Shown piece by piece: positions 16,160-24,472 of a DNA stretch of 38,713 nt (its first letter is position 1; each line of letters starts with the position of its first letter). This DNA is from Phycisphaerae bacterium (GTDB lineage: Bacteria; Planctomycetota; Phycisphaerae; SM23-33), in the NCBI GenBank assembly GCA_016782885.1, contig JADHXQ010000038.1, positions 1-38,713 on the forward strand, read 5' to 3'. The translations under genes were made by a program, and so were the position numbers. The notes beneath the pieces were generated by a model. That model saw only the letters and a program-made list of their open reading frames with translations, was not told the origin of the DNA and ran no database searches.

Positions 16160-17991
16160 ACCGTTTCGTGGGCGCCATTGATGTCGTGACGGCCTTTGCC
16201 TGCATAACTACGGTAGTGATACTCGCCAGGTATTGGCGACGCCGCCTTCAAAAGGATGTCAAAGTGGCGTTGGGCATGCTGTTGGTCGTGATGGTGTTTC
16301 ATTACGGCAGCAACGTTCTGGAGTGGTGCGGGATCACAGATGCCCTGGACCCCATCGAGGATTACGTCGAAATTCTCGAACCGGCGCTGTGGGGCGGGTT
16401 CTTTTACATTTTTCTCCGCGGACTGGCTGAGAGGAGACTCCGAGCCTCCGAGGAGCGGTACCGGACGCTCGTAGACAACCTTCCGCAGAAGATATTCCTG
16501 AAAGACGCCAACTCTGTTTTCGTCTCATGCAACAAAAACTTTGCCGCCGATTTATCCATCGACGCTGAAGATATTTCCGGGAAGAACGACCACGACTACT
16601 ACCCCTCGGAACTTGCCGACAAGTACGTCGCCGATGATGCGCGCATCATGGCCTGCGGGCGGACAATGGAACTCGACGAGCAGAACGTCGCTCACGGGCA
16701 GACGCATACAGTCCACGTAGTCAAGACGCCGGTGAAGGACCGCGACGGAAAGGTTGTCGGTATCCTCGGTATCTTCTGGGATATCACGGATCGCAAGCGT
16801 GCCGAGGAGGAGCGGAAGTCGTTGGAGGCCCAGGTGCAGCACGCACAAAAGCTCGAGAGCCTCGGAGTGCTCGCAGGCGGTATAGCCCACGATTTCAATA
16901 ATCTTCTACTGGCGATTCTCGGTAATGCGGATCTGGCGCTGATGGATATGGCGCCCGAGGCGCCCGCCCGCAGGAATGTGGGCGAAATCAAGAAGGCTTC
17001 GCAGCGGGCGGCGGAACTGTCCAGCCAGATGCTGGCGTACTCGGGCAAGGGTAGATTCATTGTCGAAGCCCTTGACCTCTCGGCAATGGTCGAAGAAATG
17101 ACCCACATGCTGAAGGTATCCATTTCCAAAAAGGCAATCCTTAAGTACAACTTCAGCAAGAACCTTCCCGCCATCGAAGCCGACGCCACCCAGGTCCGCC
17201 AGGTCATCATGAATCTGATCACAAACGCCTCGGAGGCCATTGGCGATCGCAGCGGCGCGATTTCAATATCGACCGGCGCCATGGAAGCCGATCGCGCTTA
17301 TCTCCAGGAAACGTATCTTGATGAGGACTTGCCCGAGGGTCTTTACGTCTGTCTGGAGGTCGCCGATACCGGATGCGGAATGTCCGAAGAAACACAAGCC
17401 AAACTCTTCGACCCGTTCTTTACGACGAAGTTTACCGGGCGAGGGCTCGGTATGGCCGCCGTGCTGGGAATAATCCGCGGCCACAGGGGGGCAATCAGGA
17501 TACGCAGCAAATTCGGCGAAGGTACGACTATCACCGTCCTGTTTCCGGCCATTCGGAGCGAGGCAAGCGGCCCTGCTGACGAGGGTCAGGCCGACGATGG
17601 GCAAGTCGACGAGGCCTGGAAATGCTCGGGGACGGTGCTTCTCGTGGATGACGAAGAGACCGTTCTGGCGATTGGCAAGAGGATGCTGCAGCGACTGGGT
17701 CTGACGGTTTTGATCGCCCGCGACGGCCGGGAAGGGGTGGATGTCTTCCGCGAACACCAGGATGAGATCGCCTGCGTAGTCCTTGACATGATCATGCCCC
17801 ATATGGACGGCGAGGAGGCCTTCGGCGAACTTCGCCGCATAAGCAGCGACGTGCCTGTGATAATGTCCAGCGGATATGATGAGGAGAGGGTCACCAGGCG
17901 ATTTGCAGATAAGGACCTGGCGGGTTTCATCCAGAAGCCATACGAGTTCCAGGAACTGCGCAACGCCATGCGTTCCGTCCTGGGGGACTGA
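16156..17991 (+). CDS. Membrane hybrid sensor histidine kinase (PAS, HisKA, HATPase, receiver)
   Basis: A 611-residue protein. Hydrophobic segments at about 7-25, 36-52 and 74-90 anchor it. A PAS domain spans about 98-215, starting YRTLVDNLPQKIFLKD and ending with the PAC-type ILGIFWDITDRK. The H-box GGIAHDFNNLL holds His245. The N-box MNLITNASEA (N353), G1 VADTGCGM, FDPFFTTKF and the G2-like GRGLGMAAVLG form an intact ATPase. A C-terminal receiver (about 490-608) has VDDEE, phosphoacceptor Asp544 in VVLDMIMP, SSGY and KPY. All catalytic residues look intact. The H-box type with NN matches hybrid kinases that hand phosphate to their own receiver. No output regulator is adjacent, so the target is unknown. 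Confidence 0.92.
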   Translation: MNRFVGAIDVVTAFACITTVVILARYWRRRLQKDVKVALGMLLVVMVFHYGSNVLEWCGITDALDPIEDYVEILEPALWGGFFYIFLRGLAERRLRASEERYRTLVDNLPQKIFLKDANSVFVSCNKNFAADLSIDAEDISGKNDHDYYPSELADKYVADDARIMACGRTMELDEQNVAHGQTHTVHVVKTPVKDRDGKVVGILGIFWDITDRKRAEEERKSLEAQVQHAQKLESLGVLAGGIAHDFNNLLLAILGNADLALMDMAPEAPARRNVGEIKKASQRAAELSSQMLAYSGKGRFIVEALDLSAMVEEMTHMLKVSISKKAILKYNFSKNLPAIEADATQVRQVIMNLITNASEAIGDRSGAISISTGAMEADRAYLQETYLDEDLPEGLYVCLEVADTGCGMSEETQAKLFDPFFTTKFTGRGLGMAAVLGIIRGHRGAIRIRSKFGEGTTITVLFPAIRSEASGPADEGQADDGQVDEAWKCSGTVLLVDDEETVLAIGKRMLQRLGLTVLIARDGREGVDVFREHQDEIACVVLDMIMPHMDGEEAFGELRRISSDVPVIMSSGYDEERVTRRFADKDLAGFIQKPYEFQELRNAMRSVLGD

Positions 17992-18004
17992 CCCGCGATG
18001 AGGT

Positions 18005-18235
18005 TTACCGCCGGTCCGACACGAATTTTACGTTGCGGAATTCAAACTTTGCGCGCGGATCGGTCTTGTAAGTGTCAAGCATCGGAGAATACGTGCGGAT
18101 TGATATCCGCTTACCGACCGGGTCGATCTCGGCGAGTACGAAGTAGCTGTTGGGCTCGGGCAGGCTGTGGTGCTGCCAGTCGAACAGCATTTCGTAAACC
18201 CTGTTGCCCTTGTCCCCAACTGATTCGTAATGCAC
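18005..18235 (-). pseudogene. Calcineurin-like phosphoesterase C-terminal relic
   Basis: A 76-residue frame opened by a GTG at 18235. NRVYEMLFDWQHH, YFVLAEIDPVGKRI and IRTYSPMLDTY correspond to the C-terminal beta domain that follows the metallophosphatase core in exported planctomycete and actinobacterial phosphoesterases (usual form: mLFDYQ, LRLLEFDP, vkTYSP). No phosphoesterase motif exists upstream: the higher coordinates run straight into the TIM-barrel gene on the other strand. I treat it as the 3' stump of a lost gene. It could conceivably be a free small protein. Confidence 0.6.
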
Positions 18236-18264
18236 CGTGGAGAATTACTGCAGGACCTGAGGAT

Positions 18265-19485
18265 ATGATGAAAAAAACTGTCCGATGCAATCGACGAGAG
18301 TTTTTTGAGATGCTTTCCGCCGGCGTGGCGACCGCTGCAATCGGATCGCCTGGTGAACTCTACGGGGCGAGTCGACCAAAAGATGCGGTCATCTCCTCGT
18401 CCATATGCAAACGCATCGAGCGGCGGACGTTTCCTTCAGTATTCCAGGCGTGGAACCGTGCTGATAATCTCAAGGGCGAAGATAAACTGACCACCGTCGC
18501 ACGTCACGACCTGCTGTTTCACGGTGTAGGTTTTTTCGGTTTGCGATGGGATCATCGATACGAGGGCCTGGCGGGGCAATTTCTCAAAGAGACCGTTCCG
18601 AGGGCGATCGCAAGGCGCAAAAAGTTGCTCGAAAAGAATCCCAACCTCGTTTTCCTTGCCGAGATACGCTATCGCGACGCGAACAAGAGGTGGTTTCCGC
18701 CCGACCACAAGTGGTGGAAGCGGGGCAAGGACGGCAAGGTGATGCTCGGTTGGGCAGAGGGCGGCCATCTGCAGATGGACTTCTCCAACAACGCCTACCG
18801 CAGGCACGTTGCCGCCCGGGCGCGGGCGGCTGTCTCAACCGGGGTTGTCGACGGGGTTATGCTCGACTGGTGGCGCGATGATGACGATCGCCTGGCTTTG
18901 GCTAAGCTGGTCAGGAATGCCGTCGGGCCTGATGCGCTTATCATGGTTAATCCAAACGATCACACAACGCCCGGAACTGCCGAGTTCATCAATGGCTACT
19001 TCATGGAGTGCTGCGTCTCCCGGACGCCCGCTCACTGGAAAAAGATCGCCCGGACACTTGCCTGGGCCGAGAAGAACCTCCGCAAACCGCGCATCAACTG
19101 CCTCGAGACGTGGTATCACAAATCGCGAAACGATTTGGCCCTGATGCGGGCTACGACAACGCTATCGCTGACGCATTCTGACGGGTACTGCCTGTTCTCG
19201 GACCCAAACCCGCTGCCCAGCGGCGATCATCTGCACAATTGGTATGCGTTCTGGAACAAATCGCTCGGAAAGCCCAAAGGTCCCGCCCGGGCCAATCGCG
19301 ACGGCAGCACGCGGCGCGAGTTCGACAGCGGAACTGTCATCTACAACCCGATGGGCAACAAGCCCGTGACCGCCACATTCGAGAAAGAGCGAACTTCGCT
19401 ATCGTCAGGCAAGAGGGCCCGGGCTCACAAGATCAACCCCTGCGACGGCGATATTCTCTTGCAGAAACCTTCCGGTGCCGCCTGA
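18265..19485 (+). CDS. Tat-exported TIM-barrel protein, putative glycosidase (GHL-like)
   Basis: A 406-residue protein. Starts at 18265 and 18268 are both possible, with CAGGA and GAGG upstream. The N-terminus has a twin-arginine signal, CNRREFFEML, followed by a weakly hydrophobic stretch, so it is exported folded. The body looks like the barrel of hypothetical glycosyl hydrolase families (GHL10/GHL15-like): FLAEIRYRD, DGVMLDWWRDD (candidate catalytic Asp on a strand end), ALIMVNPND, GYFMECC and the late YCLFSDPNPLPSG. The C-terminal 60 residues look like a small beta domain (TVIYNPMGNKPVTATF), often seen closing such barrels. The family assignment is tentative; the sugar substrate is not known. 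It converges on the MFS gene with three bases between stops. Confidence 0.65.
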   Translation: MMKKTVRCNRREFFEMLSAGVATAAIGSPGELYGASRPKDAVISSSICKRIERRTFPSVFQAWNRADNLKGEDKLTTVARHDLLFHGVGFFGLRWDHRYEGLAGQFLKETVPRAIARRKKLLEKNPNLVFLAEIRYRDANKRWFPPDHKWWKRGKDGKVMLGWAEGGHLQMDFSNNAYRRHVAARARAAVSTGVVDGVMLDWWRDDDDRLALAKLVRNAVGPDALIMVNPNDHTTPGTAEFINGYFMECCVSRTPAHWKKIARTLAWAEKNLRKPRINCLETWYHKSRNDLALMRATTTLSLTHSDGYCLFSDPNPLPSGDHLHNWYAFWNKSLGKPKGPARANRDGSTRREFDSGTVIYNPMGNKPVTATFEKERTSLSSGKRARAHKINPCDGDILLQKPSGAA

Positions 19486-19488
19486 AGA

Positions 19489-21198
19489 TTACTGGTCTTC
19501 ATCGTCTCGGTCCTGTTTCGCTCGCCCCATGCTTCGCAGCGGAAACAGCAGGACGCCGAAGATGTTGTAGACGTTGTGGCGGGCGTGGCGGAGCATGTCG
19601 CGGGCGGGTCTGGCGCCGGGGTCGGTCATGTTGATCAGAAGCAGCAGCGCGATCACCCTCGCAATAAACGACAGTACGAACGTGATGTGCCAGTTATTCC
19701 ACATGAAGACCGTATAATTGCCCGCGGCGTCGACGGGTCCAAAGGCGATCGGGGCGGTCTGAAGCCCGCGAGTATAATACGCAGTTAGCCCGCCCACTAG
19801 TCCGCCCAGCACGCCGCCCATCGAGATCAGCACGGCGTGGGCGGCTACGTACTTGCTGCGTCCCACGCTGTCGGAGAAACTGAGGACAATGTTATTCTGC
19901 GCGAGCGTAATCGCCGTCCACCCGACACCGCCGATAATAATCGCAATCAATATCACCAACCACGCGCCCACGGGGCTTTGGGGCGTAAACCAGACAACGT
20001 CACCGTAGCCCGCAAACCGGCCGACCGCCGAGAAGATGTAGTTGGAAAGATCGATCACGAATTGCGGGGCGGGCGTGTATCGCGTGGCGAAGAAGTAGGG
20101 CATTACCGAAAAGAGAATGAGCGACGTGCCCAGCAGCAGCACAGGGCGGCGCCCCCATTTGTCGATCAATCGCCCGGTTATACGCAGAGACATCAAACTG
20201 GCCAGCGGGCCCATGACTACGAAGAGCATGTCCGAACCAAGTTGTCCGAATTTGTAATTCTCGAGCAGGGTGCGCCAGAAATACTGCCCGGACACTGTGA
20301 TTGCAAAGGTGATTGAGGCGCTATAGGCGACATATCGTCGGAATACCGGATCGCCCAGCGGTTCCAGCAGAAGATCCCGGAAGACCGTCCGGAGGTATCG
20401 CATCGCGTGAGATGCCCGGGCGAGAAGTCCATCGCTTTGTCGCGGGTCTATGCGGATATCCACCGCGGGGGTGCGAGGTTCGTTCGGAGTTGTCCCGACA
20501 ACTTCACGGACTCGGAAGAACAGTGCGATGTCGGCCATGCCCAGCAGGCCCGCGACAAAGAATATACCGCAGATGAACCAGAGCAGCGTCGGCTGCATGG
20601 CCGCGGTGATGATCGGATCGGATACGCCGTCGGGACCGGCGCGTGTAATGTGGTCAAGCAGCAGGCCCAGGAAGATCACCGCGGGAATCTGCACCAGGAG
20701 CGTGAAGGCGTTTCTCGTGGCGAAATATCGCCCGCGGATTCGCCGGGGAATCAGGTCGCCCATCCACGTATGCCACGCCGGCGTCGCCAGCGACAGCATC
20801 ACCGAGCTTATCAACACCAGAGTCAGCATGCTCCAGACGGCCCATGGTGATGGAAGCGGAAAAACCAGCGGTATCATCGCGATAACTATCCAGAGGAAAC
20901 GCGATATTAACCCGCAATAAAGGAACTGGTATTTCTTGAGACCGCTGCGCTCGACCAGTATTGTCGCCGCAAGTTGTGCGAAAGTCGCCAGGAATGTCAG
21001 CGCGGTCAACATTCCGAAGTGGAAATCGTTGAAGCCCAGCATTCGCCCGAAAAGGTTCAACCGGCTGCCCGATACCGCAAACATCCACACGATGCCCATC
21101 ATCCAGGCGGCCGTCACCAGGCGCATAGACCGGCGCAGCTCAGGTCCGCGGACGGACAAGGCCGGGAGCACATCGTAGGATTTTCTTCGCCAGAACAT
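19489..21198 (-). CDS. Major facilitator superfamily transporter
   Basis: A 569-residue inner-membrane protein with roughly twelve hydrophobic helices. The loop between helices 2 and 3 carries the MFS-like ERSGLKKYQF, and the matching loop in the second half reads GRLIDKWGRRPVLLLG, the classic GxxxDrxGRR motif. LIPRRIRGRYFATRN lies near helix 5. The length is above the usual 400-450 because of a long central loop (near 225-265) and extended ends. Such transporters are common in planctomycetes, usually for sugars or drugs; the substrate cannot be told. It begins 54 bases after the end of guaA on the same strand and may be read through from it. Confidence 0.88.
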   Translation of the reverse strand: MFWRRKSYDVLPALSVRGPELRRSMRLVTAAWMMGIVWMFAVSGSRLNLFGRMLGFNDFHFGMLTALTFLATFAQLAATILVERSGLKKYQFLYCGLISRFLWIVIAMIPLVFPLPSPWAVWSMLTLVLISSVMLSLATPAWHTWMGDLIPRRIRGRYFATRNAFTLLVQIPAVIFLGLLLDHITRAGPDGVSDPIITAAMQPTLLWFICGIFFVAGLLGMADIALFFRVREVVGTTPNEPRTPAVDIRIDPRQSDGLLARASHAMRYLRTVFRDLLLEPLGDPVFRRYVAYSASITFAITVSGQYFWRTLLENYKFGQLGSDMLFVVMGPLASLMSLRITGRLIDKWGRRPVLLLGTSLILFSVMPYFFATRYTPAPQFVIDLSNYIFSAVGRFAGYGDVVWFTPQSPVGAWLVILIAIIIGGVGWTAITLAQNNIVLSFSDSVGRSKYVAAHAVLISMGGVLGGLVGGLTAYYTRGLQTAPIAFGPVDAAGNYTVFMWNNWHITFVLSFIARVIALLLLINMTDPGARPARDMLRHARHNVYNIFGVLLFPLRSMGRAKQDRDDEDQ

Positions 21199-21252
21199 CG
21201 GGGCCTCCGACGGGCGCGGAATTACATGCCAAATTCACTTGCGCCGCTAATC

Positions 21253-22821
21253 CTATTCCCACTCGATCGTAGCCGGCGGTTTGGTGCTTATGTCGTACAC
21301 CACGCGATTCACGCCGCGGACCTCGTTGATAATCCTGTTGGAAACCGTGGCAAGAATATCGTAGGGAATTCGCGACCAGTCGGCCGTCATGAAGTCTTTG
21401 GTGTCCACCGAGCGTAAAGCCACCACGTTTTCGTACGTTCGCCCGTCGCCCATAACTCCCACCGACTGCACCGGCAGGATCACCGCGAACGTCTGGGAGG
21501 TCTGGCGGTACAGGTTGTTTGCGACTATCTCCTCGAGGAAGATGTTATCGGCGCGGCGGAGAATATCGAGCTTCTCGGCGGTTATCTCTCCGAGGCAGCG
21601 TACCGCGAGCCCGGGACCCGGGAACGGGTGACGCCAGACCAACTGCTCGGGCAGGCCCAGAAGTTCGCCAACCTGGCGCACCTCGTCCTTGAACAGGTCG
21701 CGGAGCGGTTCGATCAGTTCAAAGCCCAACTGCTCGGGCAGGCCTCCGACATTGTGATGCAGTTTGATATTGGCAGCAGTGCCCGCAAGCGAATGGCCCG
21801 ATTCGATCACGTCCGGATACAGTGTTCCCTGGGCGAGGAAGCGGGCGTTGGCGATCTGTCCGGTTTCGGCTTTGAAGACATCGATAAACGTGTGGCCGAT
21901 GATGCGCCGTTTTTCCTGCGGCTCAGTCACACCGGCAAGTTTGTCGAGAAACTCATCGGCGGCCCGAGCGGTGGTGAGATTCAACTTGAAGTGGTCCTTG
22001 AACATGCTTTCGACAAGTTCCACTTCGTTCATTCGCAGCAGCCCGTTATCGACGAATATGCACTCCAGTCGATCGCCGACGGCCTTGTGAAGCATCGCGG
22101 CGACCACAGACGAATCCACCCCGCCCGAAAGCCCGCAGATTACCTTTTCGTCGGGGCCTACGCGAGACTGGACATCGGCGAGGACAGCATCGATGAAAGA
22201 ACTCATCTTCCAGAGTCCATTGCATCCGCAGATATCGAACAGGAAATTGGTGAAGATCTCCCCGCCGTGCGGCGTGTGGGTGACCTCGGGATGGAATTGC
22301 ACGCCGTAGAACGGGCGTCTCTTGTGCTTGACGGCCGCAATGGGGCAGCTCGCCGTTTCAGCCAGCGCGAGAAAATCGTCGCCGAGCGTGCGGACCTGGT
22401 CGCCATGGCTCATCCAGACGGTTGTCTCTGTCGGGATATTCTTCAGCAGCGCGTCAGGGTCGGTGATCCGCAGAGCGGTTCGCCCGTATTCACGCGACTG
22501 GCCCGAATCGACTTTCGAGCCCATCAGTTGGGCCGACACCTGCATCCCGTAACATATGCCCAGAATCGGCACGTCGAGTTCGAGTATTTCGCCGCGGCAT
22601 TTCGGGGCGCCGTCTTCGTAGACGCTGGACGGACCGCCGGTGAAGATCAGGCCCTTGACGTTGAGGTCCGCCAGTTCGCCAGCCGTAACGTCCGGATGAG
22701 CCAGAACGCTGTAGACCCCGCTGTCCCGAACTCGCCTGGCGATAAGCTGGGCGTATTGGCTGCCGAAATCCAGGATGACGATTGTTTCAGATTTTTCAAT
22801 GGAACCGGGCGGTGAACTCAT
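21253..22821 (-). CDS. guaA: GMP synthase (glutamine-hydrolysing)
   Basis: A 522-residue cytosolic enzyme converting XMP to GMP with ATP and glutamine (EC 6.3.5.2). The class I amidotransferase domain (about 12-200) has the nucleophile Cys90 in GICYGMQ and the His/Glu pair in FHPEVTHT. The ATP-pyrophosphatase domain has the P-loop [10 protein letters not shown], and the C-terminal dimerisation domain ends canonically in PPATIEWE. Also visible: [15 protein letters not shown] and QTFAVILPV. The ATG at 22821 has AGAGG nearby and is preferred to an open extension of 20 residues upstream. Length equals the family norm. Confidence 0.97.
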   Translation of the reverse strand: MSSPPGSIEKSETIVILDFGSQYAQLIARRVRDSGVYSVLAHPDVTAGELADLNVKGLIFTGGPSSVYEDGAPKCRGEILELDVPILGICYGMQVSAQLMGSKVDSGQSREYGRTALRITDPDALLKNIPTETTVWMSHGDQVRTLGDDFLALAETASCPIAAVKHKRRPFYGVQFHPEVTHTPHGGEIFTNFLFDICGCNGLWKMSSFIDAVLADVQSRVGPDEKVICGLSGGVDSSVVAAMLHKAVGDRLECIFVDNGLLRMNEVELVESMFKDHFKLNLTTARAADEFLDKLAGVTEPQEKRRIIGHTFIDVFKAETGQIANARFLAQGTLYPDVIESGHSLAGTAANIKLHHNVGGLPEQLGFELIEPLRDLFKDEVRQVGELLGLPEQLVWRHPFPGPGLAVRCLGEITAEKLDILRRADNIFLEEIVANNLYRQTSQTFAVILPVQSVGVMGDGRTYENVVALRSVDTKDFMTADWSRIPYDILATVSNRIINEVRGVNRVVYDISTKPPATIEWE

Positions 22822-22961
22822 TGCTATGCCTCTTCTGCGGCGTCTGGAAAGAGAGCATGATACGCATCCGACAGGAGGCAAGCAATTCCCGATAACCTTT
22901 TTTGTCCTGTGAGAGCTCCGTTATGGGGTAAAAAGCAAGCCACGGCGAACGGCTTTTCTAC

Positions 22962-22988
22962 CACGGAAAACACGGAAAGCACGGAAGT
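22962..22988 (+). repeat. Three tandem copies of a 9-base unit (CACGGAAAR)
   Basis: CACGGAAAA, CACGGAAAG and CACGGAAGT follow each other without a gap. Runs of this kind (accacggaaaacacggaaag) recur in intergenic DNA of many environmental bacteria. No protein frame is supported here, and 22822-23250 holds no gene that I can defend. Confidence 0.75.
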
Positions 22989-23105
22989 AGAAACGGTGAC
23001 GACAGCGACAAGGATCTTCAAGCCCAAGCAACTACTGTTGCAAAACTTACGCGCCAGACCGCATGAAAATCCTTACAGAAATCAAGGAAACTGAACGTTA
23101 GTGGT

Positions 23106-23184
23106 ACAAAGGTCACAAAGAACGGCGCGAGATCTTGTTACAGCCACGGTTCGGACTCAAAGATAAACAAAGGACACAAAGGTA
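23106..23184 (+). repeat. Two clusters of ACAAAGGNC-type 9-base repeats
   Basis: At 23106-23123 ACAAAGGTC is followed by ACAAAGAAC. At 23167-23184 ACAAAGGAC is followed by ACAAAGGTA. The unit length is again nine bases, as in the CACGGAAAR run 120 bases earlier. The spacing between clusters is about 43 bases. Confidence 0.65.
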
Positions 23185-23254
23185 AAGCCGGCCACATCTG
23201 CGGCCGGACCGCCGTCCGCCGACTTCCATGTCGCGGGACATCCTTGTGATCCGA

Positions 23255-23375
23255 ATGTTGCGCCCTTTCAGGGCTTTATTCATGATATGCGTCAAGACCC
23301 AGGGCGGCGCTTCCTGTCTGACGACAGTTCGCTTTGCCCTGGGCTGTCGAATCTGAGCCTTTCAGGCTCTATGGG
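23255..23375 (+). repeat. Composite palindromic (REP/BIME-like) element
   Basis: Three hairpins follow one another. GCCCTTTCAGGGC spans 23262-23274. A larger imperfect palindrome spans 23298-23343, with outer arms CCCAGGGC and GCCCTGGG, inner GCG/CGC, and CTGTC/GACAG around a TGAC loop. GAGCCTTTCAGGCTC spans 23355-23369. A reverse-complement copy of the 13-base core of the last hairpin lies at 24278-24290. Such modular palindromes are typical of REP/BIME elements moved by REP-associated transposases. No such transposase is in the window. Confidence 0.7.
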
Positions 23376-23507
23376 TCACGACAAAGAATCCCTTGCAAAC
23401 CCTTGTTCATCTCGGTCCTGGAACGAATCGGAACCAACAAAAGGCAAAAGCAGTCGGGGATTGATTTGAGCAACACGCCCAAAAAACAATTGCCAGGCCC
23501 CTGCGAC

Positions 23508-23711
23508 TGCGACGCTTACGGAAACACGATAGTTTACGAGGCGGCTGGGGCGGGCGGCGACTGGTTTGCCGACGACGCCAGGAGCATCTACAGCGAGGAC
23601 CCGGCCGGCAGCTGCTGTCCGACATGCGAGTTCATCTTCACCGGGCGGCGGTTCGATCCCGAGACGTCCGACGCGACTACCCAGATGTACTTCTACCGCG
23701 CCCGCTACTAC
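23508..23711 (+). pseudogene. RHS/YD-repeat protein core relic
   Basis: About 68 residues in one frame match the conserved end of an RHS core: CDAYGNTIVYE, then CEFIFTGRRFDPET and TTQMYFYRARYY. In whole proteins this is followed by GRFLSRDPIG and a variable toxin-like tip, and preceded by more than a thousand residues of YD repeats. Here both are missing. The homology stops at about 23711, right beside the end of the XRE gene on the other strand (stop complement at 23725-23727). It is a fragment of a lost large surface or toxin gene, probably left by recombination. Confidence 0.78.
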
Positions 23712-23724
23712 AGGCGTCCGCTGT

Positions 23725-24168
23725 TCACGCCGACGTGTCGCCGGTTTGGCGCTTCGGTTGATTTTCTGCTGCTTTGCGTCGTGCTTCGGCCGCGGCGAGG
23801 TCGCTGCTGAGGTCTGCGCCGAGTTGTGCGCCTTCTTCAGTTCCGCCGCCTTCGGCGAGTCCGAACAGGAATCCCGCGGCTCGGGCCTGGAGGACCGGGT
23901 CGAGTCTGCGGAATGCGGTAAGTAGTTCGCGCTCCTGCGAGGTTACGGTCGTGGGGGCTGAGTCGGCGGAGATCTGCATCAGGTCGCGGGGGTGAACGCC
24001 GGTTGCGGCCGCGATCTTGTGGATGATCTTGGATCCGCCCAGGTCGTTCTCGGCGCGGCTTATGGTGATGCGCGAACAACCGATTTTCGCGGCGAGGTCT
24101 GACTGTGTCCTGAAGCCCGCGGCGATACGGGCGTCTCGAATTGCTTTCCCGTTGGTGACGTTGATCAT
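23725..24168 (-). CDS. XRE-family helix-turn-helix regulator
   Basis: A 147-residue DNA-binding protein. Residues 8-62 form a Cro/CI-type HTH: GKAIRDARIAAGFRTQSDLA, IGCSRITISRAE and GVHPRDLMQI. The rest (75-147) is helical and Ala/Glu-rich without a recognisable ligand domain. The start is the ATG at 24168, with no strong ribosome site. It is divergent from the HzsA-like gene at 24473, and a perfect 12-base palindrome sits between them (24364-24375), a possible operator. Its 3' end abuts the RHS relic, so the gene may have arrived with that unit. Intact HTH residues suggest it is functional. Confidence 0.85.
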   Translation of the reverse strand: MINVTNGKAIRDARIAAGFRTQSDLAAKIGCSRITISRAENDLGGSKIIHKIAAATGVHPRDLMQISADSAPTTVTSQERELLTAFRRLDPVLQARAAGFLFGLAEGGGTEEGAQLGADLSSDLAAAEARRKAAENQPKRQTGDTSA

Positions 24169-24277
24169 GTCGGATATTGTACTCGCTTTGCATACTGGCG
24201 TGCAACGATGAACGGGCAGTTATCAGTCAGCAGTAATCCCGCCGGCGGATCTTCGACTCCGACAGGACGAGCCGTTT

Positions 24278-24290
24278 AGCCTGAAAGGCT
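24278..24290 (-). repeat. Inverted copy of the 23356-23368 palindrome
   Basis: AGCCTGAAAGGCT here is the exact reverse complement of AGCCTTTCAGGCT at 23356-23368. The two copies bracket the RHS relic and the XRE gene in opposite orientation. Outside the 13-base core the flanks differ. Confidence 0.6.
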
Positions 24291-24363
24291 TATATTCGGC
24301 GAAAAACCTTCGGTAGACTCATTCCACTATTCCTTCGCCAGAGAATAACGTCACTCACCCCGG

Positions 24364-24375
24364 CGACCGCGGTCG
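24364..24375. promoter_or_regulatory. Perfect 12-base palindrome, possible operator
   Basis: CGACCGCGGTCG is a perfect inverted repeat in the 304-base gap between the divergent XRE regulator (24168) and the HzsA-like gene (24473). Apart from this and the short REP copy, I see nothing else certain in 24169-24472. Binding by the XRE protein is only a guess from position; a GC-rich palindrome can also occur by chance. Confidence 0.3.
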
Positions 24376-24472
24376 ACTTTGGGCTCGACTTTCCCGGCGC
24401 CTGAATGGATAATCTAAGTAGCTATGCGGCGCCTGCCGCTATCGCACGCCGCACCCACAGGAGATACAAAAG

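Noticed and set aside
22822-24472. Insertion sequence or CRISPR array in the repeat-rich stretch
   Set aside because: The repeats are 9-base runs and palindromes without regular spacers; no transposase frame or terminal inverted repeat with target duplication is visible.
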